This document shows positions 11,346 to 24,146 of a DNA stretch of 64,000 bases, piece after piece. The translations under genes were made by a program, and so were the position numbers. This DNA comes from Ornithodoros turicata (taxonomy: Eukaryota > Arthropoda > Arachnida > Ixodida > Argasidae): positions 190,676,031 to 190,740,030 of the forward strand of contig NC_088201.1 in NCBI RefSeq assembly GCF_037126465.1, given 5' to 3'. The first letter of the stretch is position 1, and each line of letters begins with the position of its first letter. Under the pieces are notes generated by a model. The model saw only the letters and a list, made by a program, of their open reading frames with translations. It was not told the origin of the DNA and did not search any database.

Positions 11346-12756
11346 TTCGTTCGAATTATGTGCGCTTAAACATGCCTCTAAATGCATGAAACGTTCGTAA
11401 GTAAGAATGAGCGGGAAAGGGTGTAGGAGAGAGTACTGTGAAAGCTGTGCGTCGTCGTTTTTTACCGTGACTCCGCAGCAGTCTGACGGTGTTGAATGTG
11501 GTGTAAAGCAGAGACGGCTGTGGCGTAAAGGTCGCACCTTTCGAGCACATAAAAACAGCTTCACCGCATAGCAGGTTCTGCGTCAATCATTGCCGTGAAT
11601 GATAGGGCTCTCACTTCTGATTGGGGGACAGAGTGGAGCGTACATCTTTTTGTGTCAATTGTGTGGGTGTCTGTGGTGGTCCCTCTGCCGCACGTTCCGC
11701 TAAAGCAAGAAACCTTGTCCTCTTTCTGCAGAAGGGAGGTCTTGCTCAACGGCCCATCTAATACTTTGCTCTCCCAGACAAACTCATGCACCCTCAACGC
11801 ATCTCCACCCTTCATCCTCTATCCTCCATCCGTCTTGGTTTTTTTTTTGTTTTTTTTTCGGCGAGCTTGGCTAGCTTTGGTAGCTTCCAATTCCAGCGTT
11901 TCATTGGACAGGCCATGTTTTTGTGTCTGCTACTCATTCCCAGTAAAACGTCCATCGCGTATAGCAGTGGCATAGCGAGGGAGCGTTCACACCCACTCAA
12001 ACAACCCTTATGATCTTTCCTGTTTCTTTTCTTTTTCTCTTTTTTTGGGGGGGTACGTTACCGTCCCATACATACATATAAAATTATGGAACAGAAAGAA
12101 ATTCACGAATTGGCACTCTTTGCATATCGCGTTATATAGGAAGCTGCCCTAGTGACTAATTATGAAATAATGTCATGACAAAGCGAGACGCCATCACGTA
12201 AGTGTTGCATCTTCACCACTATAGCTTTATCCAGGGGTAAAGCACATTACTCTAAAGCGCTGTGGCAGTTCCCAACCTGCGTGGCCGCGATGAATGCGAA
12301 ACACGTAAGAATAGTGAAACCGCCGAAAACTGACTCCCTTTATTACAACTGATCGTTCTCGTTGGTGCTTGTCAGAACACGATGTATGCACACAGTGGCC
12401 TCCCGCGAATGGACTGCATGACGTGATAATGACCCCGGGGTGCTACCATGTAGGCTTGTGTAATGACAGCCCTAAAATATTATACCATTACACGGTTAAT
12501 TTATGATGCCAGACAACTATGAATATGCGTGACCCCAGAGTGGCCGGCTTGGGGAGAAAATTTTGCCCCCCTTTGTCTTACCCGGCGTGCGATACTGCTC
12601 ACACATTTCTCGTTTTTAAATCAAACTGCTAGCGTCCTGAGCCGATACCTTTTGGTTTGAAACGCGAATGCTGCCAACTCGTTATTATTAATTAACAGCA
12701 ACTGATACAACGACTGCGCCGTGAATATGGGGACCCAAAAAGTGTTTTGATGTACA

Positions 12757-12950
12757 CATCTACCGTTGCTTCGACATCCGGGTGTCTCTTTTCCATTTCA
12801 AGAGCGATCTTTCCCCACATGGCATGTTTCCTTGGTACATTTCTGTTTTGTTTGTACATTTCTGGTTTCTTTCTGTTTTGCTCATCGGCAAGCTTCCACA
12901 AGATCAGGTGTTCCTCTACGTGGTGTATTAGATCAAAAATAATAGAGCTT
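12757..12950 (-). pseudogene. MADF-domain exon remnant of Harbinger H2
   Basis: The minus strand encodes a MADF-like helix pattern: FDLIHHVEEHLILWKLAD, then PEMYKQNRNVPRKHAMWGKI. The aromatic and Trp spacing fits MADF (Myb/SANT-like) domains, which bind DNA. There is no start codon in frame just upstream, and the exon ends near a GTAGAT donor-like site. Its position just inside the right terminal repeat matches the first exon of the intact MADF-BESS gene in H1. Confidence 0.65.
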
Positions 12951-13450
12951 GTAACATTGGCAACAGAGGGTGGCTTTCTTTTTCGCTCCGTCCTCCTTCT
13001 GCGCGTCAGTCGTCAGATTCTGTGCCCCGCGAACAAACTATCCGTGTGGTTCTTTCTGACGGACGGAGCTGCTGAGCGCAGTGATGTTGCACAAGGCTCT
13101 TTGATATCTCGCCAAAAATACAATAAAAACGTGCGCGCTTCATAGATTCTGCTGTGCGATAAGCTCCGCCCGCGACCGAATGGTTGGATGATTGTGTGAT
13201 TATGCTGATACCTCCTTCTCCTCCTTCAGTCGCTGCGCAGTCAGAAAAGGCGCTTGTGTGAATACACGGTGATATCCTATACTTATTATGAGCTCTAAAC
13301 CACTTTACGTAACGTCCACAAAATATTCACGTCGCGAATGCCAGGATCACAGAAGTAGAATTTCGTTCTAAAAGATTCTGCAAATATTAGTTTACAAGTT
13401 TCTAACGGGAGCTACAAAATATGCCAATGGAGTTCTTCGAACCCCAGAAT

Positions 13451-13510
13451 ATGATGATGATGATGATTCCTGTTTTATTGGCGCATCGGCAGCTAAGGCC
13501 ACAAAAATCC
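13451..13510 (-). mobile_element. 3'-end scrap of an I-type non-LTR element (copy G)
   Basis: A (ATG)n run at 13451-13467 is followed by TTTTATTGGCGCATCGGCAG, which matches the 3'-terminal sequence of the other I-type copies (36365, 38200, 48683, 63358) read on the minus strand. The second hairpin arm is missing, so this is an extremely 5'-truncated or different-subfamily copy. I could not define its target duplication. Confidence 0.6.
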
Positions 13511-16098
13511 CAGAACATAGCATGCAGCGTTACCTCGCCGAAAAGAACCAAAAACAAAACGAAACAAAAATTTATGCACATCGTTTGCATATTCAGAGGA
13601 CTACACGCGGTCGAGGACCCCGTGACAGATGTGCTGTTGCGAACATCAATTCGAAGAAGCGTATGGAGCATGCATGAGCACCGGAAAACTTCGACTCGGC
13701 ACCCAGCATAAAAAAAAAAAAAGAAAAGAAACGAGAGAGAGAAAAAAATGAAAGGGGGAGGGGCTAAATCAAAGACAACGTATCATACATAGCCATAACT
13801 AGGCGAAGAAAGCTTGGGTTGCATTGTATCGGATTGCACTAGTACTGAAGCGTGGTTAAAGCATCAGCTCGCCTGAGGAGGCTGGACAGCCCTCCACCTG
13901 CATGGGATTTCCCACGTATTTTTAAGCATATAGCGGGGAGAGGAATTGGTTCAGTTTACATGTATTGGGTTTTGACTGGTAGATTTCATTGATATTTAGT
14001 ACTTAATGAAGTTACATTTTCGGTGTGTGCCTTGGAAAATGGTCTGCTTGGTTCAGAGGATGGCCAAACGTTGCATTTCTTATTGTCTCTACTCTCGTGA
14101 ACACTCACAAGATAAAAATACCTCGCACGGAAGTTATAATATCATTAAACACGAGAGAGATATGTTGAAGATCAATACATGCAAAAATGATTTAGAACAC
14201 TGTGAGTCACCAGGCAGTCTACCTACCACACGATTTTGTGCCGCTTAAGTGTAAGTGACGCTTACTCGCTAAGGTACCGGTTTCAAGCTAGATGCAGGGT
14301 GTACATTGAGCGTGGTCAACAACGGCAAGTAGTTCCAACATCACCACTACCACCACAGTGTGCAATATTGTCACATAGTCGGGGCACCGAACCGACATAC
14401 TTTACTGATCATAAAGCTATGTTGTTGCACTTTGAATAAAGCAAATGTCAAAACAGTTGTTTATGTCATCCTTTTTCTGGAAGCCGTTTTATTATTGATG
14501 CTTTCTTATGTTGCTTGGATGAGTGTGGTTGCGATAAAGTGTGTAATGCGATGCGACAACAGTTTATAGGGGACTAGCTGGCATGTCAAATGTGAACAGG
14601 TACGTATTCTTCTAGAGTTATTGGCAACTTAGTGCCCATATTTCACAGGAGAAGGTATAGGTACCAATTGATTACGATATTAGAGATTTTCGAATTAGGG
14701 CATCCAAGCGATTTCGGACCCCAAAGAAATAACGTCGTCACCACTGAGCATTCCCAGAGCCCAAACCGCGCTTTTAGGTGCACGTTCTTGTTTTTCGAAC
14801 ATAGCTTGGGATCCCATAGTTGGCTTGTGTCGCTCTCGCTGCCGGCACGAATTCATGTGAGCCTGTCGTCTGCAAACGGACGATCAACAAAAAAGAACAA
14901 AAAAACGTTTTGCGATAGGAATTATTTTTACATCTAACAAAGCAATACGTTTGCGAAAGAGAATTTTTTTCGTTTTCGTTTTTCCTTTGGAAGTTAAGCC
15001 TTGGCCCTTTTGTAATAGACCTCCCACAGTTTACAAACAAATGACATCAGATTGTACAACAGCGCCACCAACTTGGTATAAGTGGAACTACTATAGCAAA
15101 AAATCAATGAGTCACAAGAAAGCCACGTCTAAATATAGCTTTTCCTATTGTAAGGTGTCTATGCAATTCACATATTATGAGTTCTATGGCCTTGCTCTAC
15201 TCCAGTCTACCGCTAGCCATAGCTTTTCGGTAGCTCTTTCTCAAAATGGCTACCGGGCTCTTCCATGCTGAAAAACCTGAGGAGAGCGCGTTTCTGTCGG
15301 AGTACACGTGGTGCTTCACAATAAAGCAAGCACGAACTAAATCGTGGTAACAAACCACATTCCGCACAGGATTACGACATTTACTCTCGAGACGATGCAA
15401 CCAACCCTTGTGTGGACCATTGTTTTTTGTTTCCGCGGGGAACACCACGGGGGAACGCGAAGCGCATGTGGGTGAAGACACCAAGGCGACTAGAAACATG
15501 TCCTCATTCGTGTGTACGATTAATGCAAAGAAGCGATCTTCTTGAAGGAATACGGCTCGAGACGGCGGCGTCCTCCGTCCGCGTTCTTTCGATTTCACTG
15601 TGCCTACCAACGTCATGCTTACGTCACGGTGACGTTTCTTCGGTACAGGTCGATTAGCCCTAGCTGTGCCGTGAGCGAAGAACACACGCGAACCGCTCCA
15701 CGTTATGAAAACCGTATTCTACATTCTAAAATCTGTACCAGGTACGTACCCGTCCAAATAAGTGGTTCATAAAAAACAGGAGGTTCATAGACGGTGCGCC
15801 TTCGACAACCGTCTCATTCGTGAGGTTCACGCTGCAGCGTGAAAAGTTTTCGGCGGTACATAGCGGGTTTGTTAAGTCTCCGATGGGTTGAAGCGCCTAA
15901 CTGCGTTGTGAAACCTCTGTGAACCTCCTCTCGACCACGAAAAAGAAAGAAAAAAGTGTGTACCTCATGAACTTCTCGCCAACGGAAGGATTTTGTTGGC
16001 AGTGTTCCAGTAGCCGCTTGCTTGCGTCCGTGTTCACTGATCTTGTTGAGCCAGCGTGGTTTGCATGGCGTCGTTATACGCGTTTCACATTTCCAGAC

Positions 16099-16340
16099 CG
16101 CAACGTGCTTATGTTGAAAGGCACCGGTACGTACCTGAACCTTTTGCTACTCTTTATTCATTACACGGTCACCATTCATATTCTTTCTCGCAGGGACCAA
16201 AGGAAGCCCCCGCTGATTTCCAGGCTGCAACATGCTTATGAGGAAAGGCGTCGGTATGTACCTGGATCTTTTTCACTCCTTACTCAATACACGGTCACCA
16301 TTCCTATTATTTGTCATAGGGATCAAGGGAAACGATGCAG
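16099..16340. repeat. Two-copy tandem repeat, about 128 bp, with exon-like borders
   Basis: The segment starting CAACGTGCTTATG at about 16101 recurs as CAACATGCTTATG at about 16229, with similarity continuing through ACACGGTCACCATTC to the end of each unit. Each unit has a TTTCCAG acceptor-like site before it and a GGTACGTACC or GGTATGTACC donor-like site about 30 bases in. It may be a duplicated small exon with its intron or a simple minisatellite. No protein family is recognised. Confidence 0.5.
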
Positions 16341-16969
16341 CCTCCTTTGGGTGTTTAGGGTTAGGCAGCAACTGTTTGTTACAGTGAAACAATAAATATT
16401 GCAGGTTGGATGGCATGTGCCATCAGAAGAGTCTTTCAAAAATGAATGCCGTTAACGTGTGAGCGTGGAACCCTTTTGGATCTGTGGGAGGAGAGTGGCG
16501 AGCTAGCTGATGTTACTTGCTTCTCGTTTCCGTATAGAAAAACTCATAAACGTGCACTTCAGCGTTCAGCGAGGTTGAAGACACAGGTAGTTCGTTAGCT
16601 CGTTACTTGAGTTTTGTCATGTATGCACGCACGCACTGCTTCATTGCTTGCTCTGAGACTGTGCTTTGAAAAAAAAATGTTTCAAAACTTTCGTTTGCTT
16701 CGGCTTTTGTGTGGGCAGAAGCAGGTTTTCATTTTTCGTTCGAAACTCGCAGGCCCCCGTGATTGCTGCTGTGCCAAATGACATACGGCGATAACTTGAG
16801 GGCACAAGTGAGTGCAACATTCTACCCCGCTGAATGGTGTTTTTCTTTTTTTTCGTACTACATTTATCTTCAAATCGTGTTCTCCGTTGCAGGGTTGAAG
16901 GGACCGACGCGGGAACATAGGTCGGCATTTTCCTAAGAAATTCAACGTCACATCATGGTCGCATTTACG

Positions 16970-17215
16970 CAAAGCCCATCACATCACATCACCATCATAA
17001 ACTATGACACCACAAGCCCCTCACTCAATATTAACTTCAGAAGCCATCACATCATAACCCATCATTGAACTTCAACTTCAGAATCCCTCACATCATAGCC
17101 CATCATTCAACTTCAACTTCAGAACCCATCACCGATTTGAATTTCATAACCCATCACCGGCTTCAGAGCCCATAACGGGAATTCAACTTCGGAGCACATC
17201 GCGGTTTTGAAGTTG
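16970..17215. repeat. Degenerate minisatellite (about 35-45 bp unit)
   Basis: Repeated variants of CCCATCA(T/C)..AACTTCAACTTCAGAA separated by ACATCATA-type spacers run for about 245 bases. Units differ in length and sequence. No coding role is seen. Confidence 0.7.
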
Positions 17216-17244
17216 AAATACTATGTTCTGATGTCGATGAAGGC

Positions 17245-17310
17245 CTTCCAAAGAAGAAGAACAAGAGAGAGAGAAGAGAAGAAGAAGAAAGAAAGAAGAA
17301 GATTCCAAAG
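17245..17310. repeat. Purine tract (GAA/GAGA-rich)
   Basis: About 65 bases of almost pure A and G on the plus strand. The flanks share AAGGCCT and TTCCAAAGAAG words. A (CCA)n microsatellite follows at 17440-17466. Confidence 0.7.
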
Positions 17311-17543
17311 AAGGCCTACGCTGGTGTGCCCGCGGCTGCGTAATTCCGTAACGTAGGCTATAGTATACGCATAGAAGAATGGATGGCGATGCCTATTGGT
17401 TGGCCTTGCGGCAGCCTGAAAATTAAATTTCAAACCCTATCACCACCACCACCACCACCACCACCAAATTTCAAACGAACATCGCAAGACGCACGAAAGA
17501 CCTGCGGCAGCCACAAACGAACGCCATCGCCCCATCGCGGCCA

Positions 17544-17610
17544 CCATCGCAGTGGGTAAACACGTACTGGCCACCATGGCGGCCAGTACGTGTTTACTCC
17601 ACTGCAATGG
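17544..17610. repeat. Near-perfect long palindrome
   Basis: The inner arms (GTAAACACGTACTGGCC and its exact complement) are 17 bp around an 8-base centre, at 17557-17598. The outer parts extend the arms to about 29 bp with one bulge and one mismatch. No terminator context is expected in an animal genome; it may be a foldback element or a fragile site. Confidence 0.85.
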
Positions 17611-19542
17611 GAACTGAAGTATTGCGAAGAGAAGGTGCAAGGAGCAAAGAAAGCGGCAGGTGAACAATGTGATCTCGTGGTACAGTGTTGCAGTTGTGGA
17701 AGTTTAGTGGTCAGCCCTCGTTCCCTGCGGCGTTCCGTGTTGTCTAGCGTGTGTGACAAGCCATTGCACAAGTACGATGGAAGAATTCATTATTGCTTGG
17801 CTGCAGCCAAGTGTAAATAAACTCAACGGCCGCTCAAGACGCACGAAATAGAAGCCTTAAATTCATTGAGTTTTCTTAATTGCACTTATCGCTTTGTGTC
17901 CACCGTTATTACCGCAGGTAGTACAACCACACTTCAGCTGTGTTCCGTACATTTGCTGAGAGAATTTAAGTGTTCTGTTATTCTTGCGTCTTTTGCAGAC
18001 GCTTGAAAGGATATTGTCGCTTGACGAGCATTTGCAAAAACTTCGATCTATAAAAGATACAACGGTGTCAGGCAGAGGTCTTTTTTACTTTTAAGTCGAC
18101 AAAAGCAGTGTCAAATAAAAACACATGTACAAATGCGTGACACAAATAACTATTCAAGCATTTCCTTCTGCAGTCATTTTCCTCTTACCTGACGTCTTAC
18201 ATATTTCCCATATGATCCACTTATCCTTCTTCAATCTTCGTAGACATGTTTTTGTTGCTGTGGCATGCGCCTGGAAACTGTCATCCAGGAGGTGGTTTAG
18301 GGGGTTCAGACCCCCGAAATCATACCCTTGGTAGTGCATTTGGGGGAGGAAAACGAGGGGGAATCATCATCTCCCATGTAAAGTCCCCATAGAAACTGCA
18401 CTCCCAAAATATTTTCTGGCTACCATCGTGTCAGCTAACTACTACCTAGTTAGGAAGGAAGTGGTACTCCATGCTTAATGCATAACACCTAAGTGATCAC
18501 ACCCTATGGACTAATTTGTAGACCACTGGATGTGTTAGAAGTTATACTTTTATTTCTACTTCCTTGACACATGTGCCGGCAGAAATTGGCGAGACTCAGA
18601 ATGCAGTGTGTGCCTTTGATTGGCAAGTCTCGGTCATCAGTCACAGACTCCGTTGGCACTTAATAAGATGCATTTTAATTTGGTTCTGGTGCTTGGAACT
18701 GCTGAATAGTTCTTGTTTGTTTTTTTAGAAATAATTGGTGATTATATTGCAAAATAACCTGTTACTCCGTCACATCTTTTGATAGTTTTGGAGTATTATT
18801 CTGAAAGCAATATCACACGCTTCCTCCAACACACGTTTTCCCTGTTTAAGCTTGAAAGCTCGTTCATTTTACCAAACATGAATAATTGTACTACTGATAC
18901 AATAGGGGTGCAATCATTATTCTATTTGATGCATCACATTCCACAATACAATTGTGAACTGTCTTGACTTCATAACCTTCGGCAGAGCCTTTTTAGTGGA
19001 GCAATACTGAATACTTTTGCAGATGACAGCATGGGGACTTTTGACGAGAACAAAAATCAAAAATAAATGAACACGCCACCGCGAGAGATATGTGCACCTG
19101 AAAGCAGTGAATAACATGGACAGTAACATGAAAAATTATATGAGCTAACCGCAGTACTGCCACAAGCTCGCACAGCTACTGTCCGACAATAATGGATGCC
19201 ACACGGGCTATAACAGCAAACAAACTTCGGTGCCAACTACTTAAGCGCGAAAACAATTACTTGTGCACTGCCATAAAACATGGGAAAATGAAGGGCGCTG
19301 TTCTAAAACTGATCTTGTGTAGGCAGAAGGAAGAAGATAAAGTTTTCTCGTCCTTATAGCTCGAAAACCATGGTAACAAAGTAAGTGGCCACTAAATGTC
19401 GCAGTGTTAGAAACTAGCAGAGTAACTAGCATAGCAAAGTAATGGAGAGAGTTTCCTCACAGTCGACATAGGGTTGCTCATATGCACTCACCAGCCTACT
19501 GTAAAATTTCTACCAGTGTGCCAGAACAAGGCACTTGGTATG

Positions 19543-19600
19543 TACAGTCGTGCCTCGTTAATATGGACCCCGTTATTATGGACAACTCAAACTATGGACG
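19543..19600. repeat. Possible pogo/Tigger-like transposon end
   Basis: The sequence TACAGTCGTGCCTCGTTAAT followed by ATGGAC and GTTATTATGGAC resembles pogo/Tigger terminal repeats (CAGT..ACCTCGTTAA..), with TA before it. I found no opposite end or transposase, so it would be a solitary end. Confidence 0.3.
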
Positions 19601-20757
19601 AATTTTGTGAGGACCAAACTTTTTCAGTGTATTTTCCTCTTGTTAAAATTGAAACACTCTTTTCGGGCAATGGACGGTTCAACAAGCTACAAACCATATG
19701 TACCCCATGTATTTTTGTCTCGTTATTATGCACGGCATCGATATGGAGGGCAAGCCTCTCCCCACATTCTACAGGAGAACTTTTGAAAGTAGGACGTTCC
19801 ATTGCACAAAAGGAGCCCTGCCGTCTCCTTCGCAGCTGTCCACAAGAACTATAAGAGGAAATGACGATCTCCCTGGACATGAAGGGCCTGGGAAATCATG
19901 TATGCCGTCATGACTATTCCGAACACGTCCACGGACGATTGAGCCTCATGCAAGGAGTTGTGCTTTGAGTTAAAGCTCAGCTACGCCGATTTTCGAGTGT
20001 TACAGAATGGAATGGTACTCACACGATGTGTTCATAAGGAAACACTGATTATGTGTGCAAAATAGTTATTCCATACTCCTTGCGGTTTTTCGAAAAAGTG
20101 AATTTTTAGTTTCACTGACATTCCGTCTTGTGGCCCGCAGACCCTGTGTCGACGACACATTCGTAGTCTGCCCGTGCTCCGGCTTGGCATGACATTTGGC
20201 TTGGTTTCTTCCGCCAAGCCAGTGTTTCTTCCGCCAAGCCGGCCGGTTTCTTCTGCCGAGCCGTCTGCTGCGCAGATTGACATTTGGGAAGTGATAAACA
20301 GTTCGCTATTTGGGAGCCAGTATATTTCTGGACTTCACTAAACCCACGAGGAACGTGAGTTTCGTTTCCTTCGACAGCGAAGCATTTGCTAGGCCAATAC
20401 AGACTTCTTGGTGTGTTTCGTGTTCTGTGCTGCGTGCCGAGAATGCGTGAGCGTTTTGCGCCCGTCTGCAAGAACACTTCAGCATGCAGTTCCAATGTTT
20501 CAAACCACAACTTTCCGAAAGGCGAAAGAAAAAGCTATTGACTCCAACAATCGCTTACAACTCCGACTGGGAGCCACCTTCGAAAGCAGCGATTTGATAT
20601 GTTCATTTCGCTCATACGAATATTACGGAAGCAATGCGCAACTTGTTTCACACGAAGCCGAAGATACCTCGTCCGGGATGCTGTGCCAACCTTATCTGCA
20701 GCAGGAGATTGCAGAGGCAGGACTAGGCAGCAGATAAAGGTAAGTCGCGTAATGTGA

Positions 20758-20831
20758 TGGCCAGTTCTCACTTGGCGACGCCCGACGCGGCGTCGTGAAC
20801 GGACGGCGGAAGTAGACGGGCATTTCCGCCG
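20758..20831 (+). repeat. Left terminal inverted repeat of H1
   Basis: 74 bases with 71 matches to the complement of 27101-27174. It contains an internal GACGCC/GGCGTC self-complementary core. Confidence 0.9.
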
Positions 20832-20955
20832 CCCCGTCAAGGCGCATGATTTTCATGTTCCCACTACAGTGGCGTCCGTCATTCCGTCTCGTGGATGATC
20901 GTCGTCGACGTGAGCTCGTGAAATTTGGTTTTTCCCGCTCCGCCCTCGTTTAGCC

Positions 20956-23900
20956 ATGGCGCCTGTAGTGGCGCGTTCCTGTCATCTCGAAGCTTGCGCA
21001 GGTCACCATCTTCTGCTTTTGACCTTGTTGTTGTTTCTGAAAGCGTCAAGGAAACGAACAGCAAAGAAGAAGCAGAGAAGGCGTTTCTGGGTACGGGAGA
21101 TATTTCGTTCAAGGGATGTCGAGGGACAATGTGCAACTCTCCTGCCCCCACTGCGTTCACGGGACGAAGGGTACCACAGGAAGTAAGTATACGGTTTGCG
21201 TGCAATTACCATAGCCCTCTGGCTTATATTCATATACACGGTAATGTAGTGCATTTGAATCTGCGGAGGACGACCAGTCACCAGGTAGAATGTGTTTTTT
21301 CAGCTTTCTTCGGATGTCACCGTCTGTATTCGACACGCTGCTCGGTTTGGTGCAGGACAGCATCAGGAAATGCGACACAAAGTTTCGAAATGCGATTCCA
21401 CCAAACGAACGGCTTGCAATTACGTTGAGGTGAGTGTATCTATGTACGTAAATGCTTCACGTGCATAGGGTTGTTGGTACTCTTCATGAATCCAAGCCTC
21501 GATAGTCGCTTGAACTAGCTATGTTTAGCCTGTGCAACTTCCCCGAAACAGTGCAAAGGACTCGGGTCAGTTTGACATCCTTGCTCTGTGCGAATGTCTC
21601 ACTGCTGCTGCTGTGTGTTCACTATTGAAGTAGTAGTGTGAACACGAACAGTGTGTTGTCTGCTTTTCTCCTGCGGACAGATCTTTCTGCTGTATTCTCT
21701 CTATCGGACACGGACCAAATTGCCCAGTGCATGGTTCCACTATTCCTATGAGCAAAAAGTGCAGTTATGAGCATATTATTTGGAATACCTTCTTACGTGC
21801 AATAACCCTCCCAAGGTGATGAGGTCAGCTTCAGCGCTTGGGAGGACAGTGCACTAACTAGCAGCTTTGTTGGAAAAGAAATAGAATTTGGCTGTTGCCT
21901 ACAGGTCTTTGTGTTGCTGCGATGTGTCTGAAATGAGTGTGAGCAAAGAATGTTAACTTAGTGCGTTGGCCCACTTATGCATACATGCTGTGATGTGCAG
22001 GTTCCTAGGAAGTGGTGACTCACTCCAAAGCATCTCCTATGGTTTCCGGATTGGCAGATCAACCGCAACAAACATAGTGGCTGAGACCTGTGCGGCCATA
22101 TGGAACAATCTAGTAGGGCGCTACCTGCACTTCCCATCTACATCGCAGGAGTGGCAGGAAGTCGCAGAAGGATTTGAAACCAGATGGAATTTGCCACATT
22201 GCGTTGGAGCCCTTGACGGCAAGCATGTGGTTATTGAGTGTCCCCCCAACTCAGGTTCAGAATATTACAACTACAAGCACACATTCAGCAAGGTAAGCAG
22301 GGGAATGCTCATATATACCTGTAATAAACCACCAATGACATACATAATCCATTGCCATAAATAATAAATAGTGTTGCCCTTACCATCTTTATTAATCATA
22401 CCATCATATCCAATGAAGAGTACTGTTGTACAGCATGCTATATGCATATAAATATACTGTATGTAAATAAATAAATTAAATATATATATATATATGTTTG
22501 TAATTTGATCTTGCACTCCCAGCCGAGGACAGCTATTTCGCTCTTCTTCGAGCTCTTCAGCCTGGCGCAGGGAAGTGGCACGATCTTGGGTCGGCGCTAC
22601 ACAACTACAAATTACAGACATATGCTCAATGTGCAGCTACAGAGCTTCAGCTATTTTTCAATAGTGCTGTTTCGGCTATTTTTCAATTTACGTGGTGTTT
22701 TCAAGGTTTATGCATTTTTTTAAAAAGGCTATGAAAGCAGTGTAGATGCTTGTCTTTGCAGATGGGTTATGGGGCCCTGGGACTTTCAGGTGATTAGTTA
22801 AAATTCACTAATTAACTTAGCTGTTTTGGCAGATTGTGAGATAGCAGAATCGTAGCCAGTCATGATTCAGAGTCATCCACTTCGAAAAATAATCTGGAAA
22901 GAGCACATGCTTTGAAATATCCATCCCCAAATTTTGTTGTGTAAATGAGTCGAAACCAGAACTTCACATGAGAAGAACAATGCACATTCTACGTCTGTTA
23001 ACGACGTGTTTTGGAGTGATAAAATTGATTGGGGTGGGACACTGAGATGTTGGCAAGATAGATAGCTTCATAGCCCACGTAAGCCACCAATAGATGCACT
23101 TTTCTTATGCTCAGTTTTTGTTTCTACTCATTTGCATAGCAAAAGATCTGTCCACTAAGCCCTATAGTGCACTTTCAAAGACTGCATCTGTGCTGCTTTC
23201 ACAGCCTTTTTAGAAATATTATGTAAAGCTTAAAAAATGAGACATCCTGTATACAGGTACATCTTTAGGCCTTTTATTACATAGAGACAGATACAGTTCT
23301 GCAGTAAACTCAGGTGTCATTCATTTCTCCTACAGGTGCTCATGGGAGTATGTGATGCATACTACAGGTTCCTGGTTGTTGACATCGGCAACAGTGGCGC
23401 TAACAGTGATGGTGGCATCTTCGCTCGAAGTGTCTTCGGGAATGGGTTGGAAAATGGCCATTTCAACCTGCCAGCACCCTCCGATGTTCCTGGACTTGGT
23501 CAGCTGCCATACTACTTCGTTGCAGATGAGGCCTTTCCATTAAAGCCATACCTCATGCGTCCCTTCCCAAGACAAAGATTGTCCACCTGCGAGCACAAAG
23601 TTTTTAACTACAGACTAGGTCGTGCACGTGGTGTTATTGAGAACACGTTTGGAATCATGGCTAGCAGGTGGCGAATCTTGAGGCGGCCATTCAAAGCATC
23701 ATCCAGCAATGTGGACAACTACATCAAAGCTATTGTGTGTCTCCACAACTTTTTGATGCACCACTCTAGCAGCACTTACTGCCCTCATTCATATGTTGAC
23801 ACTGAGGATGGACATGGCAGTGTGGTTGAGGGTGCATGGAGGAGGGAAGAAGGCTATTCCATGCAAGACATCAGTCAGGCTGGCCCACACATGCATCCAA

Positions 23901-24001
23901 GAAGTGCAGCGGCAGTGAGGGAATCCCTGGCAGGGTACTTAACCACAGTTGCGACAGTGCCCTGGCAAGCAAAAGTTATTCGGGAAGGGAGGTGGCTGTG
24001 A
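20956..24001 (+). CDS. HARBI1-type DDE transposase, four exons, 436 aa
   Basis: Proposed exons: 20956-21182, 21304-21429, 22001-22292, 23336-24001. All introns are GT-AG and the codon phase is kept at each join (1311 coding bases including stop). Order: basic N terminus; the conserved Y-H-R-N-F-L-R-M segment across the first junction; NAIPPNERLAITLR in exon 2; a helix-turn-helix-like SISYGFRIGRSTA in exon 3. The likely catalytic acidic residues are D190 (GALDGKHV), D231 (LVVDIGNSG) and E317 (GVIENTFG). Such enzymes cut and insert Harbinger elements at TWA-like targets in the nucleus, normally with a Myb-like partner, here encoded at 25270-26878. The length is typical. The start is the first ATG in the exon-1 frame and is the least certain part. 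Confidence 0.88.
22475..22495. repeat. (TA)n microsatellite
   Basis: About 20 bases of alternating TA within intron 3 of the H1 transposase gene. Confidence 0.9.
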
Positions 24002-24146
24002 GGTGCTGAAATACCTTGCTTCTGCTTGTTTACGCTTAGTATTTCTAGAGCTGACACAGACACATGGACAACTGGAGCAGAGTGACAGCACAACGATCAA
24101 CCATACTTTTTGCATACATCATTCCTCTTAAATACAAATCGTTATG

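Larger units (their letters stand above)
10813..13269. mobile_element. Decayed PIF/Harbinger element H2
   Basis: The outer sequences at 10813-10870 and 13212-13269 are inverted copies of each other, starting CCGTGTAT(C/T)CACAC and continuing for about 55 bases with a few mismatches. Both are flanked by the trinucleotide TGA (10810-10812 and 13270-13272), a 3-bp duplication of Harbinger size. Inside, a broken HARBI1-type transposase start lies near the left end on + and a broken MADF exon lies near the right end on -. This is the same two-gene, convergent layout as H1. The middle (11345-12750) is degenerate with no further transposase exons recognised. Confidence 0.8.
13273..20754. other. Long noncoding stretch with small repeats
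   Basis: Apart from the small repeats listed separately, no gene is supported. A minus-strand 162-codon frame at 15197-15685 has ordinary composition but no recognisable domain. A plus-strand frame at 20408-20737 is also unrecognised. Homopolymer and purine tracts (for example 13710-13750) are frequent. Confidence 0.4.
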
